Shown here in pieces: positions 45,504-55,275 of a stretch of DNA of 64,000 nucleotides. Each line of letters opens with the position of its first letter. The first letter of the stretch is position 1. The stretch is from NCBI GenBank assembly GCA_008330645.1, contig VLTN01000086.1, positions 1 to 64,000 of the forward strand, in the 5' to 3' direction. A program made the position numbers and the translations under genes. The notes under the pieces were generated by a model. The model was given only the letters and a program-made list of their open reading frames with translations. It was not told the DNA's origin and searched no databases. The stretch is from Cafeteria roenbergensis. Its lineage: Eukaryota > Sar > Bigyra > Bicosoecida > Cafeteriaceae.

Positions 45504-48500
45504 CTACTGCAAGCAAGCCCCAATCAGTCGGCGCACTTGCGCGAAGTGGGGGTGATGTTCGCCCAAGGACCTCGCAAAGATGCCAGAACACCTGGTGAGC
45601 AGTTCCAGGGCGACCTCATTCTCGCCCTTGAGCAGCCGACACTGCGCCATCGTGTACACCGTGTTCGCGAAGCTCGGGTGCTCCTCGCCAAGCGAGGAGG
45701 CTTGGATGGCCCCGCACCGCTCCAGCAGATCCAGTGCCGCGTCGTACTCACTCATTTGCAGCCGACATTGCGCCATCGCGTACAGCGTGCCTGCAAAGTC
45801 TGGGTGATCCTCGCCCACCGACGAGGCCTGGATGGCCCTGCAGCTCTCCAGCAGAGTCAGCGCTGCGTTGTACTCCCCCTTGGCACGCCGACACTGCGCC
45901 ATTGTGGACACCGCGCCCGCGAAGTCTGGGTGCTCCTCGCCCACCGACAAGGCGTAGATGTCCCGGCAGCGCTTCAGCAGCTCAAGTGCCGCGTCATACT
46001 CGCCCTTGTGCTGCCTACATTGTGCCATTGTGAACAGCGTGCGGGCAAAGTCTGGGTGCTTCTTGCCCACCAACAAAGTGCTGGCTTCCGCGCACCTCTC
46101 CAGCAGATCCAGCGCCGCATCGTACTCGCCAATCTGAAGCCGACACTGCGCCATCGTGTACAGCGTGCTCACGAAACTAGGGTGATCCTCGCCAAGCGAC
46201 GAGGCTTGGATGGCCCCGCACCGCTCCAGAAGCTCCTGTGCTGCGTCGCACTCGCCCATTTGCAGCCGACATTGCGCCATTGCGTACAGCGTACCTGCGA
46301 AGCTCGGGTGCTCCTCGCCCAGCGACAAGGACTGACAGTCCCTGCAGTGTTCCAGCAGATCCAGCGCCACATTGTACTCGCCCAAAGCACGCCGGCACTG
46401 CGCCATCGTGTACAGCGTGCCGCCGAGGTTCGGGTGCTCCTCGCCCACCGAGGAGGTGTAGATGTCTCTGCACCGCTCCAGCAGATCCAGTGCTGCGTCG
46501 TACTCGCCCTTCTGCTCACGACACTGCGCCATCGTGTACAGCGTACTTGCAAAGTTTGGGTGCACCTTGCCAACCGACGAGGCGTAGATGTCCCTGCACC
46601 GCTCCAGCAGCTCAAGCGCCGCGTCGTACTCGCCCCTGTGCTGCCAGCACTGCGCCATCGTGAACACCGCGCTTGCAAACCTCGGGTGATCCTCGCCAAC
46701 TGACGACGCGTACATGTCCCTGCAGCGCTCCAGGACCTCCAGCGCCGCATCACACTCGCCTCGATGCAAAAGCCGAACCCCGCATGCGTGCAGCCTCAGA
46801 CCAAAAGCGTGGCTCGCGTCAGCATCCTCACGACAGCTTGCTGCCACCAACAAGCACAACACCTCCAGCGCCCCGAACGAAGACGCCCGCGCGCAAGTCT
46901 CCGACAGCGAGTGCACTGCGCCGCCTCGACGGTGCCGCCACGCCTCGCTGCACAGCCGCTCGCCCAGCCTCAAGCCGCGCAGCTGTGACGCGATCATGCG
47001 CTCCGCCAGTCCCGCTGAGTCGCCCCCGAACGACAGCGCAGCGCCTCGCCGCTCGCTCTGCGCGCCGGACCCAGACACCTTCACGCGCCGCCCACACCCC
47101 CGCTGCATGGCCGCCCACGCCTGCGCGACGGTACTCCCAGCTGCGGCTGCTTCCTGGCCTACCAGTACCGCCGTCACCAGCGGCACGCCGCGCCCCCTGG
47201 CCGCCACACCACGAGCCACGCAGCACGCCAGCAGCCAGTCCGCATCCGCATCGGCGCCCCCGGCAGCTCCCTCTGACACCAGACACTCCAGCGCCGCTGC
47301 ACCGCTCGACCCGGGACTCGGCAGGCTGCCGCACGCCGCAGCGGCGCGAAGCACCGGTCGAGGAAGCCCCATACCGCCGGGCTCCCCTGCTCGGTCCAGC
47401 ATCGCGCCCAGCACCCGCCACGCGTGCCGCAGCCCCAGCCCGCGGGTATGAAGGCCGGCTTTGACCGCTCGCCGCACCCACGCCACGTCGTCGCCCTGCC
47501 CCGCTCGCCAGCACTCGATCAGACGCTCCTGCACCGCATCCGCCGCCCGGGCCACGTTGTCGGCGCCCAGCAACACGCCGCCCGCCGCCACAAGTCTGCC
47601 CTTCGCAAGGCCCGCGGCATCCCCGCCACTGGCCATCACGGCGTCCGGTGACACCGGCTCCGCCCCTGCCTCCCGCAGCACGGCTGCCGCCTCGGGTCGG
47701 AACAGCGCCGTCAAGTGCTGTGCCCGCCAGTACTGCCTGGGCCGCGGCAGGAGCACTCGGATCGCCCCGTCGCTCGACTGCATCACCGCCACCCCGCAGC
47801 ACGACGCCAGCGGGCCCAGCTCAACCGCGCTCCACACCGGAGCCGTGGCGCCAGTCAGGAGCCCAGCCTCCCGAGCGGCCAGTGTGGCCAAGGCAGCGTC
47901 AGTCGAGCCGCCCTCCGGCAGCCCCACCACTCGCAGCACTGGTGAGGACGAGGACGAGGTCCAGCCATCCAAAGCTGCCCTGCCACCTTCACCATCAGCG
48001 CCAGACGGGGCCCTCAGAGCAGCGGCCCACACGACCGCAACCTGGCCACCCGCCGCCGCACCGCCGCCCGTCACGTCGGGGATGCACAGCCGGTGCGTGT
48101 CCAGCAGCACCACCTCGCCCCACGGCAGCGCGTGCAGCTCCACGTCGAACGGCAGACGACTCGGCACCCCACCGGCATCTCTGGCCACAGTGGCGCTGTG
48201 CTCCGCGTGCACCGGCCGCAGCGGGTCCAGCACCACGCCGTGCTCCGCCTCCACCTGCGCGCACACCCCTGAGCTCTCGGCCGCATGCCGGCCCGCCCCC
48301 ACGCTCTCCAGCAGCGCGTCCGTGGCCGGGCCCAGCCGCGGGAAGCCGTCCGGGTCCCTGTCGCCCCGCACCCTCCGGTACTCGTGCCGGGTGAACAAAC
48401 CTGAGATGGGAGCCTTCAGACTCGGGGCCAGGTGCAGCCCCGCCGCCAGCTCCTCCGCCACGCCGTCCAGCTCCGCGCACACGTGTGCCGTCCTCCCGCC

Positions 48501-49262
48501 GTCACCCGATCCCACCCGCAGCGTGTCGCCGCCGACCGCGTGCCGCGAGAAGCCCTGCACGCGGTACACCCGCTCCGGCCGACCAGCCGCGTCGCGCACC
48601 GTCACGTCCACGCACGACGCCAGCGGTACCGTCAGCAGCCGCGCCGCGTCCGCCTCGTGGAGGTGCGTGAGCATGGCCAGCTCGTGCTTGGCCGCCTTGT
48701 CCGCCATCACAGAGGAGCCCTTGTAGATGCCCACCGTGTCCTCGGCGATCTTGAAGAAGGCCCCCCTGCTGGGGTCGGCCACCTTGACGCCCCCCGCGAA
48801 GCCTACGTCCACCACTCGGAGACTCTCGCCACCCCGCAAGCGGCCCACGCACTCCTGCGTGATGACCTGAAGCGGCCTGTCGTCGCCGCTGCGCCTGCGC
48901 TGCTTGGCGTCGTGGAAGGCCCGGGCGATGGCGTCGGCGGCGCCCTCGGTGATGCGCTGGAAGGCCTGCCTCACACCCGCCAGCTCCTCCAGGCGCTCCA
49001 GGTGGTCGTGGGCGGTGAGCGTGGGCTTGTTGCGGAGGCGCGCGGCCTTGTCGCCCACGGTCTCGGGGCGAGCTGCGCCGGCTGCGGCCGGATGTTCAGC
49101 TCGGTGCGGCATGCCCGCTCCGCGAGGCGCAGCGCCAGGGGCTGTGCTGGCTTGCGCGGCATGGCCAGGGGCGAGGACAGTTTGCTGAAGCACAGCTGCA
49201 TATTGGCCCGCTCCCGCAGCGCCGGCTTCCGGGGCCGTGAACGCCCCTGCCGCAGGGAACAT
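45504..49262 (-). CDS. Clu-like domain plus TPR protein, paralog 1
   Basis: The protein has 1,252 residues from the ATG at 49262 (MFPAAGAFTAPE). The frame is open upstream without an ATG. Residues ~90-130 hold the conserved ETVGDKAARLRNKPTLTAHD. Around 165-400 the order of motifs resembles the Clu/TIF31 central domain: FFKIAEDTVGIYKGS, then KAAKHELAMLTHLHEA, YRVQGFSRHAVGGDT and WGEVVLLDTHRLCIPDV. From ~835 to the end are ten 42-residue TPR units of kinesin-light-chain type (GEYDAALELLERCRDIY, then EEHPDFAGTLYTMAQC). TPR stacks bind peptides, and Clu proteins act near mitochondria and ribosomes, but the Clu assignment is by motif order only. Paralog 2 lies directly upstream in the same direction. 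Confidence 0.75.
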   Translation of the reverse strand: MFPAAGAFTAPEAGAAGAGQYAAVLQQTVLAPGHAAQASTAPGAAPRGAGMPHRAEHPAAAGAARPETVGDKAARLRNKPTLTAHDHLERLEELAGVRQAFQRITEGAADAIARAFHDAKQRRRSGDDRPLQVITQECVGRLRGGESLRVVDVGFAGGVKVADPSRGAFFKIAEDTVGIYKGSSVMADKAAKHELAMLTHLHEADAARLLTVPLASCVDVTVRDAAGRPERVYRVQGFSRHAVGGDTLRVGSGDGGRTAHVCAELDGVAEELAAGLHLAPSLKAPISGLFTRHEYRRVRGDRDPDGFPRLGPATDALLESVGAGRHAAESSGVCAQVEAEHGVVLDPLRPVHAEHSATVARDAGGVPSRLPFDVELHALPWGEVVLLDTHRLCIPDVTGGGAAAGGQVAVVWAAALRAPSGADGEGGRAALDGWTSSSSSPVLRVVGLPEGGSTDAALATLAAREAGLLTGATAPVWSAVELGPLASCCGVAVMQSSDGAIRVLLPRPRQYWRAQHLTALFRPEAAAVLREAGAEPVSPDAVMASGGDAAGLAKGRLVAAGGVLLGADNVARAADAVQERLIECWRAGQGDDVAWVRRAVKAGLHTRGLGLRHAWRVLGAMLDRAGEPGGMGLPRPVLRAAAACGSLPSPGSSGAAALECLVSEGAAGGADADADWLLACCVARGVAARGRGVPLVTAVLVGQEAAAAGSTVAQAWAAMQRGCGRRVKVSGSGAQSERRGAALSFGGDSAGLAERMIASQLRGLRLGERLCSEAWRHRRGGAVHSLSETCARASSFGALEVLCLLVAASCREDADASHAFGLRLHACGVRLLHRGECDAALEVLERCRDMYASSVGEDHPRFASAVFTMAQCWQHRGEYDAALELLERCRDIYASSVGKVHPNFASTLYTMAQCREQKGEYDAALDLLERCRDIYTSSVGEEHPNLGGTLYTMAQCRRALGEYNVALDLLEHCRDCQSLSLGEEHPSFAGTLYAMAQCRLQMGECDAAQELLERCGAIQASSLGEDHPSFVSTLYTMAQCRLQIGEYDAALDLLERCAEASTLLVGKKHPDFARTLFTMAQCRQHKGEYDAALELLKRCRDIYALSVGEEHPDFAGAVSTMAQCRRAKGEYNAALTLLESCRAIQASSVGEDHPDFAGTLYAMAQCRLQMSEYDAALDLLERCGAIQASSLGEEHPSFANTVYTMAQCRLLKGENEVALELLTRCSGIFARSLGEHHPHFAQVRRLIGACLQ

Positions 49263-50347
49263 GCCGCTTTCAGTCAAAGCGGTTCTGCACTCTTCATCTG
49301 TGCTGCGGTGGGCCACTGCGAGGGAGCGGGCGGGCGGCCAAAGCGAGCGGGCGCAAACAAACTGAGCTTGGCAGCCAGCACGCGCCCCGCTGACATCCTG
49401 TTCTCCAGTCACAACGCGCGCCCCCAAAGCTGCACGAACGGCTCGCAACACCTGGCGCCTCCCTCACTTGGACCTCAGGTGCGGGTCGGCCCGGCGAAAG
49501 TGTGAGTGTTGTTTTCCGGGCAGGTGGGTAAGCTTGTTGTTGGGCTTGACTGTGGCGTGAACTCACGAGCTGTGTCTCGCTGTCTTGAGTTGACTCTGCC
49601 GGGCCCCGAAGCCGCCGAAGTGCTCGCCCGCCGCTAGACTGGTGGAGGGCAGCGCTCTTCAGTCGCCCTCCCCTGGCTCCGCCGCCCTGAGCTGCCTGCC
49701 GCGTCCCTGTCCTGCTCCAAAGCGCCCAACGAATTGGCCGCAGAGCTCGTAGATGTGTTCGGCGCCAGCAGATGCGCCCCTTGCCCACCTTCAGGCCGTG
49801 ATGCTTCCGCGGACCCAGCCCTGCCGCCGTGCGAGTAGGCAGGAGGATATCATTGCTGCCTGACGAGAAGCGCGGGGGCAAGGGGGCCGGTCCACCACCG
49901 CTCCGACGCTCGCACCAGAACCCCAACAGGGCACACACAAGACAACATGAGCTCCATTGTGCCCTTCCTCGTCACGACCACGGGACGCAGGGGACCGGCA
50001 GCGGAAGTGGAGCGTTTGCGGTGAGCAGGGACGGCTGAGTGGCAACTCGTGGCAGCGTGATGGGTGTGATCTGGGATTGGGCTTGGGATTGCGGGTTTCG
50101 CGCGGTTTGTGATTCATCGGTGATGGATTTTGCTGGATTGGGTTTTGATGAGTCTGCGAATCGAGTGTCCGGCCCAAACTGTGGTTAACGTCAACAAATG
50201 TGCGGGCAAGACTCTCCATCGGGTGGCACAGAAACGAAGACCACGGACCCCATATGCCGCACCGATTCAAAGTATTGAGCAACCTCGTACCGCCGCCCGC
50301 ACGCGATTCCCCAACGTCCCGGCAGGGTCGACACGGGCGAAATCCAG
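49263..50347. other. Intergenic between TPR paralogs, with duplicated promoter block
   Basis: About 1.1 kb without a supported gene. Roughly 49263-49530 is closely similar to the region upstream of paralog 2 (54650-54900), sharing TTCTCCAGTCACA and ACGGCTCGCAACACCTGG, so the promoter was copied with the gene. Around 50050-50170 the DNA is unusually AT-rich for the host. Confidence 0.6.
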
Positions 50348-53300
50348 CTACTGCAAGCAAGCTTCAATCTCTTGACGTGCAGCCAGGAAGTGTGGGTGCC
50401 GTTCACCCAATGACCTCGCAAAGATCACAGAGCACCGAGTTAGCAGACCCAGCGCCGCATCGTTCTCCCCCTTGTCACGCCGACACTGCGCCATCGTGTA
50501 CAGCGTGCTCGCGAAGCTCGGGTGCTCCTCGCCCACCGACGAGGCTTGGATGTCCCTGCACCGCTCCAGCATATCCAGCGCCGTATCAATCTCCCCCTTT
50601 TCCTGCCAGCACAGCGCCATCGTGTACAGCGTGCTCGCGAAGCTCGGGTGCTCCTCGCCCAGCGACAAGGCGAAGATGTCCCTGCACCGCTCCAGCAGAC
50701 CCAGCGCCGCATCGTACTCCCCCTTGTTGCGCCGACACTGCGCCATCGTGTACAGCGTGTTCGCGAAGTGCAGGTGCTCCTCGCCCACCGACGAGGCCTG
50801 GATGTCCCTGCACCGCTCCAGCAAACCCAGCGCCGCATCGTACTCCCCCTTGAGCATCCGGCACTGCGCCATAGTGTACAGCGTGCTCGCGAAGCTCGGG
50901 TGCTCCTCGCCCACCGACGAGGCTTGGATGTCCCTGCACCGCTCCAGCAGATCCAGCGCCGCGTCGTACTTCCCTGTGGCCTGCCGACACTGCGCCATCG
51001 TGTACAGCGTGTTCGCGAAGTGCAGGTGCTCCTCGCCCACCGACGAGGCGAAGGTGTCCCTGCACCGCTCCAGCAAACCCAGCGCCGCATCGTACTCCCC
51101 CTTGTCCTGTCGACACTGCGCCATTGTGTTCAGGGTGCCCGCGAAGCTCGGGTGCTCCTCGCCCACCGACGAGGCGTAGATGTCCCTGCACCGCTCCAGC
51201 AGACCCAGCGCCGCATCGTACTCCCCCTTGTCCTGTCGACACTGCGCCATCGTGTACAGCGTGTTCGCGAAGTGCAGGTGCTCCTCGCCCACCGACGAGG
51301 CGTAGATGTCCCTGCACCGCTCCAGCAGACCCAGCGCCGCATCGTACTCCCCCTTGAGCATCTGGCACTGCGCCATTGTGTTCAGGGTGCCCGCGAAGCT
51401 CGGGTGCTCCTCGCCCAGCGACGAGGCCTGGATGTCCCTGCACCGCTCCAGCAGACCCAGCGCCGCATCGTACTCCCCCTTGTTACGCTGACACTGCGCC
51501 ATCGTGGATAGCGTACTCGCGAAGCTCGGGTGCCCCTCGCCCACCGACGAGGCCTGGACGTCCCTGCACCGCTCCAGCAGACCCAGCGCCGCATCGTACT
51601 CGCCCTTGTCGAGCCGACACTGTGCCATCGTGTACAGCGTGCCCGCGTAGCTCGGGTGCTCCTCGCCCAGCGACGAGGCGAAGATGTCCCTGCACCGCTC
51701 CAGCAGACCCAGCGCCGCATCGTACTCCCCCTTGAGCATCCGGCACTGCGCCATTGTGTTCAGGGTGCCTGCGAAGCTCGGGTGCTCCTCGCCCAGCGAC
51801 GAGGCGTAGATGTCCCTGCACCGCTCCAGCAGATCCAGCGCCGCATCATACTGCCCCTTGTGCACCTGACACTGCGCCATCGTGTACAGCGTGTGAGCGA
51901 AGCTCGGGTGCTCCTCGCCCACCGACGAGTCGAAGATGTCCCTGCACCGCTCCAGCAGACCCAGCGCCGCATCGTACTCCCCCTTGTCACGCCGACACTG
52001 CGCCATCGTGAACAGCGTGTTCGCGAAGCTCGGGTGCTCCTCGCCCACCGACGAGGCGAAAATGCCCCTGCACCGTTCCAGCAGATCCAGCGCCGCGTCG
52101 TACTCGCCTCGACCCAGCAGGCGGAATGCACACGCCTGAAGCCTCGTCCCCAGAGCTTTGTTATCACCAGCGTCCGCGCACCAGCCCGCGGCCACCAGCA
52201 AGCACAACACCTCCAGTGCCCCGAACGAAGACGCCCGCGCGCAAGTCTCCGACAGCGAGTGCACTGCGCCGTCTCGACGGTGCCGCCACCCCTCGCCGCA
52301 CAGCCGCTCGCCCAGCCGCAAACCGCGCAGCTGCGACGCGATCATGATCTCTGCCAGTCCCGCTGAGTCGTCTCCGAACGACAGCGCAGCGCCTCGCCGC
52401 TCGCTCTGTGCGCCGGACCCAGACACCTTCACGCGCCGCCCACATCCCCGCTGCAGGGCTGCCCATGCCTGCGCGACGGCACTCCCAGCTGCGGCCGCTG
52501 CCTGGCCCACCAGCGCCGCCGTCGCCAGCGGCACGCCGCGCCGCCTGGCCGCAACACCACGAGCCACGCAGCATGCCAGCAGCCAGTCCGCATCCGCAAC
52601 GGAACAACCGGCAGCGCCCTCTGACGCCAGACACTCCAGCGCCGCTGCACCGCTCGACCCGGGGCTCGGCAGGCTGCCGCACGCCGCAGCGGCGCGCAGC
52701 ACCGATGGACGGAGCCCCACACTACCAGGCTCCCCTGCTCGGTCCAGCATCGCGCCCAGCACCCGCCACGCGTGCCGCAAACCCAGCCCGCGGGTATGAA
52801 GGCCGGCTTTGACCGCTCGCCGCACCCACGCCACGTCGTCGCCCTGCCCCGCTCGCCAGCACTCGATCAGACGCTCCTGCACCGCATCCGCCGCCCGGCC
52901 CACGTTGTCGGCGCCCAGCAACACGCCGCTAGCCGCCACAAGCCGGCCCATCGCGCGACCCTCCTCATCCGCACCACCTGCCATCACGGCGTCCGGTGAC
53001 ACCGGCTCCACCCCTGCCTCCCGCAGCACGGCCGCCGCCTCGGGTCGGAACAGCGCCGTCAGGCGCTCCGCGCGCCAGTACTGCTCGGGCCGCGGCAGGA
53101 GCACTCGGATCGCCCCGTCGCTCGACTGCAGCACCGCCACCCCGCAGCACGACGCCAGCGGGCCCAGCTCAACCGCGTTCCACACCGGAGCCGTGGCACC
53201 GGTCAGGAGCCCAGCCTCCCGAGCGGCCAGTGTGGCCAAGGTAGCGTCAGTCGAGCCGCCCTCCGGCAGCCCCACCACTCGCAGCACTGGTGAGGACGAG

Positions 53301-54649
53301 GACGAGGTCCAGCCATCCAAAGCTGCCCTGCCTTCTTCACCGTCGGCGCCAGACGGGGCCCTCAGAGCAGCGGCCCACACGACCGCAACCTGGCCGCCCG
53401 CCGCCGCACCGCCGGTCACGTCGGGGATGCACAGCCGGTGCGTGTCCAGCAGCACCACCTCGCCCCACGGCAGCGCGTGCAGCTCCACGTCGAACGGCAG
53501 ACGACTCGGCACCCCACCGGCATCTCTGGCCACAGTGGCGCTGTGCTCCGCGTGCACCGGCCGCAGCGGGTCCAGCACCACGCCGTGCTCCGCCTCCACC
53601 TGCGCGCACACCCCCGAGCTCTCGGCCGCATGCCGCCCCGCCCCCACGCTCTCCAGCAGCGCGTCCGTGGCCGGGCCCAACCACGAGAAGCCGTCCGGGT
53701 CTCTGTCGCCCCGCACCCTCCGGTACTCGTGCCGTGTGAACACTTTCTTGATGGGAAGAAGGCAGCTCTCTGACAGGTGCAGCCCCGCCGCAAGCTCCTC
53801 CGCCACGCCGTCCAGCTCTGCACACACGTGTGTCGTCCTCCCGCCGTCGCCCGATCCCACCCGCAGCGTGTCACGGCCGACCGCGTGGCGAGAGAAGCCC
53901 TGCACGCGGTACACCCGCTCCGGCCGACCAGCCGCGTCGCGCACCGTCACGTCCACGCACGACGCCAGCGGCACCGTCAGCAGCCGCGCCGCGTCCGCCT
54001 CGTGGAGGTGCGTGAGCATGGCCAGCTCGTGCTTGGCCGCCTTGCCCGCCATCACCGAGGAGCCCCCGTAGATGCCCACGGTGTCCTCGGCGATCTTGAA
54101 GAAGGCCCCCCTGCTGGGGTCGGCCACCTTGACGCCCCCCGCGAAGCCTACGTCCACCACTCGGAGACTCTCGCCGCCCCGCAAGCGGCCCACGCATTCC
54201 TGCGTGATCGCCTGGAGCGGCCTGTCGTCGCCGCTGCGCCTGCGCTGCTTGGCGTCGTGGAAGGCCCGGGCAATGGCGTCAGCGGCGCCCTCGGTGATGC
54301 GCTGGAAGGCCCGTCTCACACGCGCCAGCTCCTCCAGCCGCTCCAGGTGGTCGTGGGCGGTGAGCGTGGGCTTGTTGCGGAGGCGCGCGGCCTTGTCTCC
54401 CACGGTCTCGGGGCGAGCCGCACCGGCTGCGGCCGGCTGTTCAACCTGGGGCGGCACGTTGGACTTGGGAGCCGCGGCGACAGGTGCTGCGCTCCCATGC
54501 GCAGCATGGCCAGGTACGAGGTCGGCGTTGCGCTCCGGCTCAGGAGTTGCGTATATGCTCGTTTCCGCAGCGCCGGCTTCCGCGGCCGCGACCGCCCCTG
54601 CCGCGGGGGACGTGCCACCTTGAGTCGAACCAGTTGTGCACTCCGTCAT
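50348..54649 (-). CDS. Clu-like domain plus TPR protein, paralog 2
   Basis: The protein has 1,433 residues from the ATG at 54649 (MTECTTGSTQGG). The frame remains open to 54802 without an ATG. It is nearly identical to paralog 1 from ETVGDKAARLRNKPTLTAHD through the Clu-like part (FFKIAEDTVGIYGGS; KAAKHELAMLTHLHEA; WGEVVLLDTHRLCIPDV) and the linker LLIECWRAGQGDDVAWVRRA. The segment after GLHL differs (SESCLLPIKKVFTRHEY against APSLKAPISGLFTRHEY). The TPR tract has 14 units against 10 in paralog 1, and its units are much more alike (GEYDAALGLLERCRDIYASS), so it expanded recently in 126-bp steps. The role is probably as a scaffold, and the ligand is unknown. Confidence 0.75.
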   Translation of the reverse strand: MTECTTGSTQGGTSPAAGAVAAAEAGAAETSIYATPEPERNADLVPGHAAHGSAAPVAAAPKSNVPPQVEQPAAAGAARPETVGDKAARLRNKPTLTAHDHLERLEELARVRRAFQRITEGAADAIARAFHDAKQRRRSGDDRPLQAITQECVGRLRGGESLRVVDVGFAGGVKVADPSRGAFFKIAEDTVGIYGGSSVMAGKAAKHELAMLTHLHEADAARLLTVPLASCVDVTVRDAAGRPERVYRVQGFSRHAVGRDTLRVGSGDGGRTTHVCAELDGVAEELAAGLHLSESCLLPIKKVFTRHEYRRVRGDRDPDGFSWLGPATDALLESVGAGRHAAESSGVCAQVEAEHGVVLDPLRPVHAEHSATVARDAGGVPSRLPFDVELHALPWGEVVLLDTHRLCIPDVTGGAAAGGQVAVVWAAALRAPSGADGEEGRAALDGWTSSSSSPVLRVVGLPEGGSTDATLATLAAREAGLLTGATAPVWNAVELGPLASCCGVAVLQSSDGAIRVLLPRPEQYWRAERLTALFRPEAAAVLREAGVEPVSPDAVMAGGADEEGRAMGRLVAASGVLLGADNVGRAADAVQERLIECWRAGQGDDVAWVRRAVKAGLHTRGLGLRHAWRVLGAMLDRAGEPGSVGLRPSVLRAAAACGSLPSPGSSGAAALECLASEGAAGCSVADADWLLACCVARGVAARRRGVPLATAALVGQAAAAAGSAVAQAWAALQRGCGRRVKVSGSGAQSERRGAALSFGDDSAGLAEIMIASQLRGLRLGERLCGEGWRHRRDGAVHSLSETCARASSFGALEVLCLLVAAGWCADAGDNKALGTRLQACAFRLLGRGEYDAALDLLERCRGIFASSVGEEHPSFANTLFTMAQCRRDKGEYDAALGLLERCRDIFDSSVGEEHPSFAHTLYTMAQCQVHKGQYDAALDLLERCRDIYASSLGEEHPSFAGTLNTMAQCRMLKGEYDAALGLLERCRDIFASSLGEEHPSYAGTLYTMAQCRLDKGEYDAALGLLERCRDVQASSVGEGHPSFASTLSTMAQCQRNKGEYDAALGLLERCRDIQASSLGEEHPSFAGTLNTMAQCQMLKGEYDAALGLLERCRDIYASSVGEEHLHFANTLYTMAQCRQDKGEYDAALGLLERCRDIYASSVGEEHPSFAGTLNTMAQCRQDKGEYDAALGLLERCRDTFASSVGEEHLHFANTLYTMAQCRQATGKYDAALDLLERCRDIQASSVGEEHPSFASTLYTMAQCRMLKGEYDAALGLLERCRDIQASSVGEEHLHFANTLYTMAQCRRNKGEYDAALGLLERCRDIFALSLGEEHPSFASTLYTMALCWQEKGEIDTALDMLERCRDIQASSVGEEHPSFASTLYTMAQCRRDKGENDAALGLLTRCSVIFARSLGERHPHFLAARQEIEACLQ
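50468..52110 (-). repeat. 126-bp tandem repeats encoding TPR units in paralog 2
   Basis: About 13-14 units of 126 bp, many nearly identical, for example the CGTAGATGTCCCTGCACCGC blocks at 51175 and 51301. Pure enough to vary in number between alleles or to be miscounted in assembly. Confidence 0.8.
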
Positions 54650-55275
54650 CTGTGCAGCGGTTGGCCACTGCGAGGCAGAGAGCGGGCGGCCAAGGCGAGC
54701 GGGCGCAAAAAAAACAGCTTGGCAGCCAGTACCCGCCCCGCCGAGAGCCTGTTCTCCAGTCACATCGCGCGCCCCCAAGGCTGCACAAACGGCTCGCAAC
54801 ACCTGGTGCCCCCCTCACTTGGTCTTCGGGCACGGGTCGGGACGGCGAGCGCGCGAGTGTTGTTTTCTGAGCCACGACAAAGATCGCATTTGGGCTTGAC
54901 TATGTTTCGAACTCACCAGCTCCGATTCACAGTCTTGCACGGCCCCAGCACACGGAAGCATGCACAAAACGCCCAGCCTCTCCCCGCCCGCACCCCACTT
55001 GCCGCCGCCCCAACGGAGAGTCGGCATGTGTATTCCCTCTTCAACAAAACGGAACCAATGACTTCTTCAGCACGATGTCGACGGGGGCCTCCTCCGTTTT
55101 ACAATTCGAAGCATGTTTGACCAGAAGCAAAGATCTTCTGGCTGCAACATGAGACCGGCGAGCTGAGACGGCACACCCGCTTGTTGGACTCTGCGATTGC
55201 TGCGGAGCATCACGCGCACACAGAGGTGTCGCGAAAAGCTTGACCAGAGCTCACGGGCCGGTTGTTGGTTCTCGC
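54650..55275. other. Divergent promoter region
   Basis: Between the start of TPR paralog 2 (minus) and the coiled-coil gene (plus). The first ~250 bp matches the upstream region of paralog 1. The part from about 54900 to 55230 is AT-richer than most of the host region. No gene supported. Confidence 0.45.
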
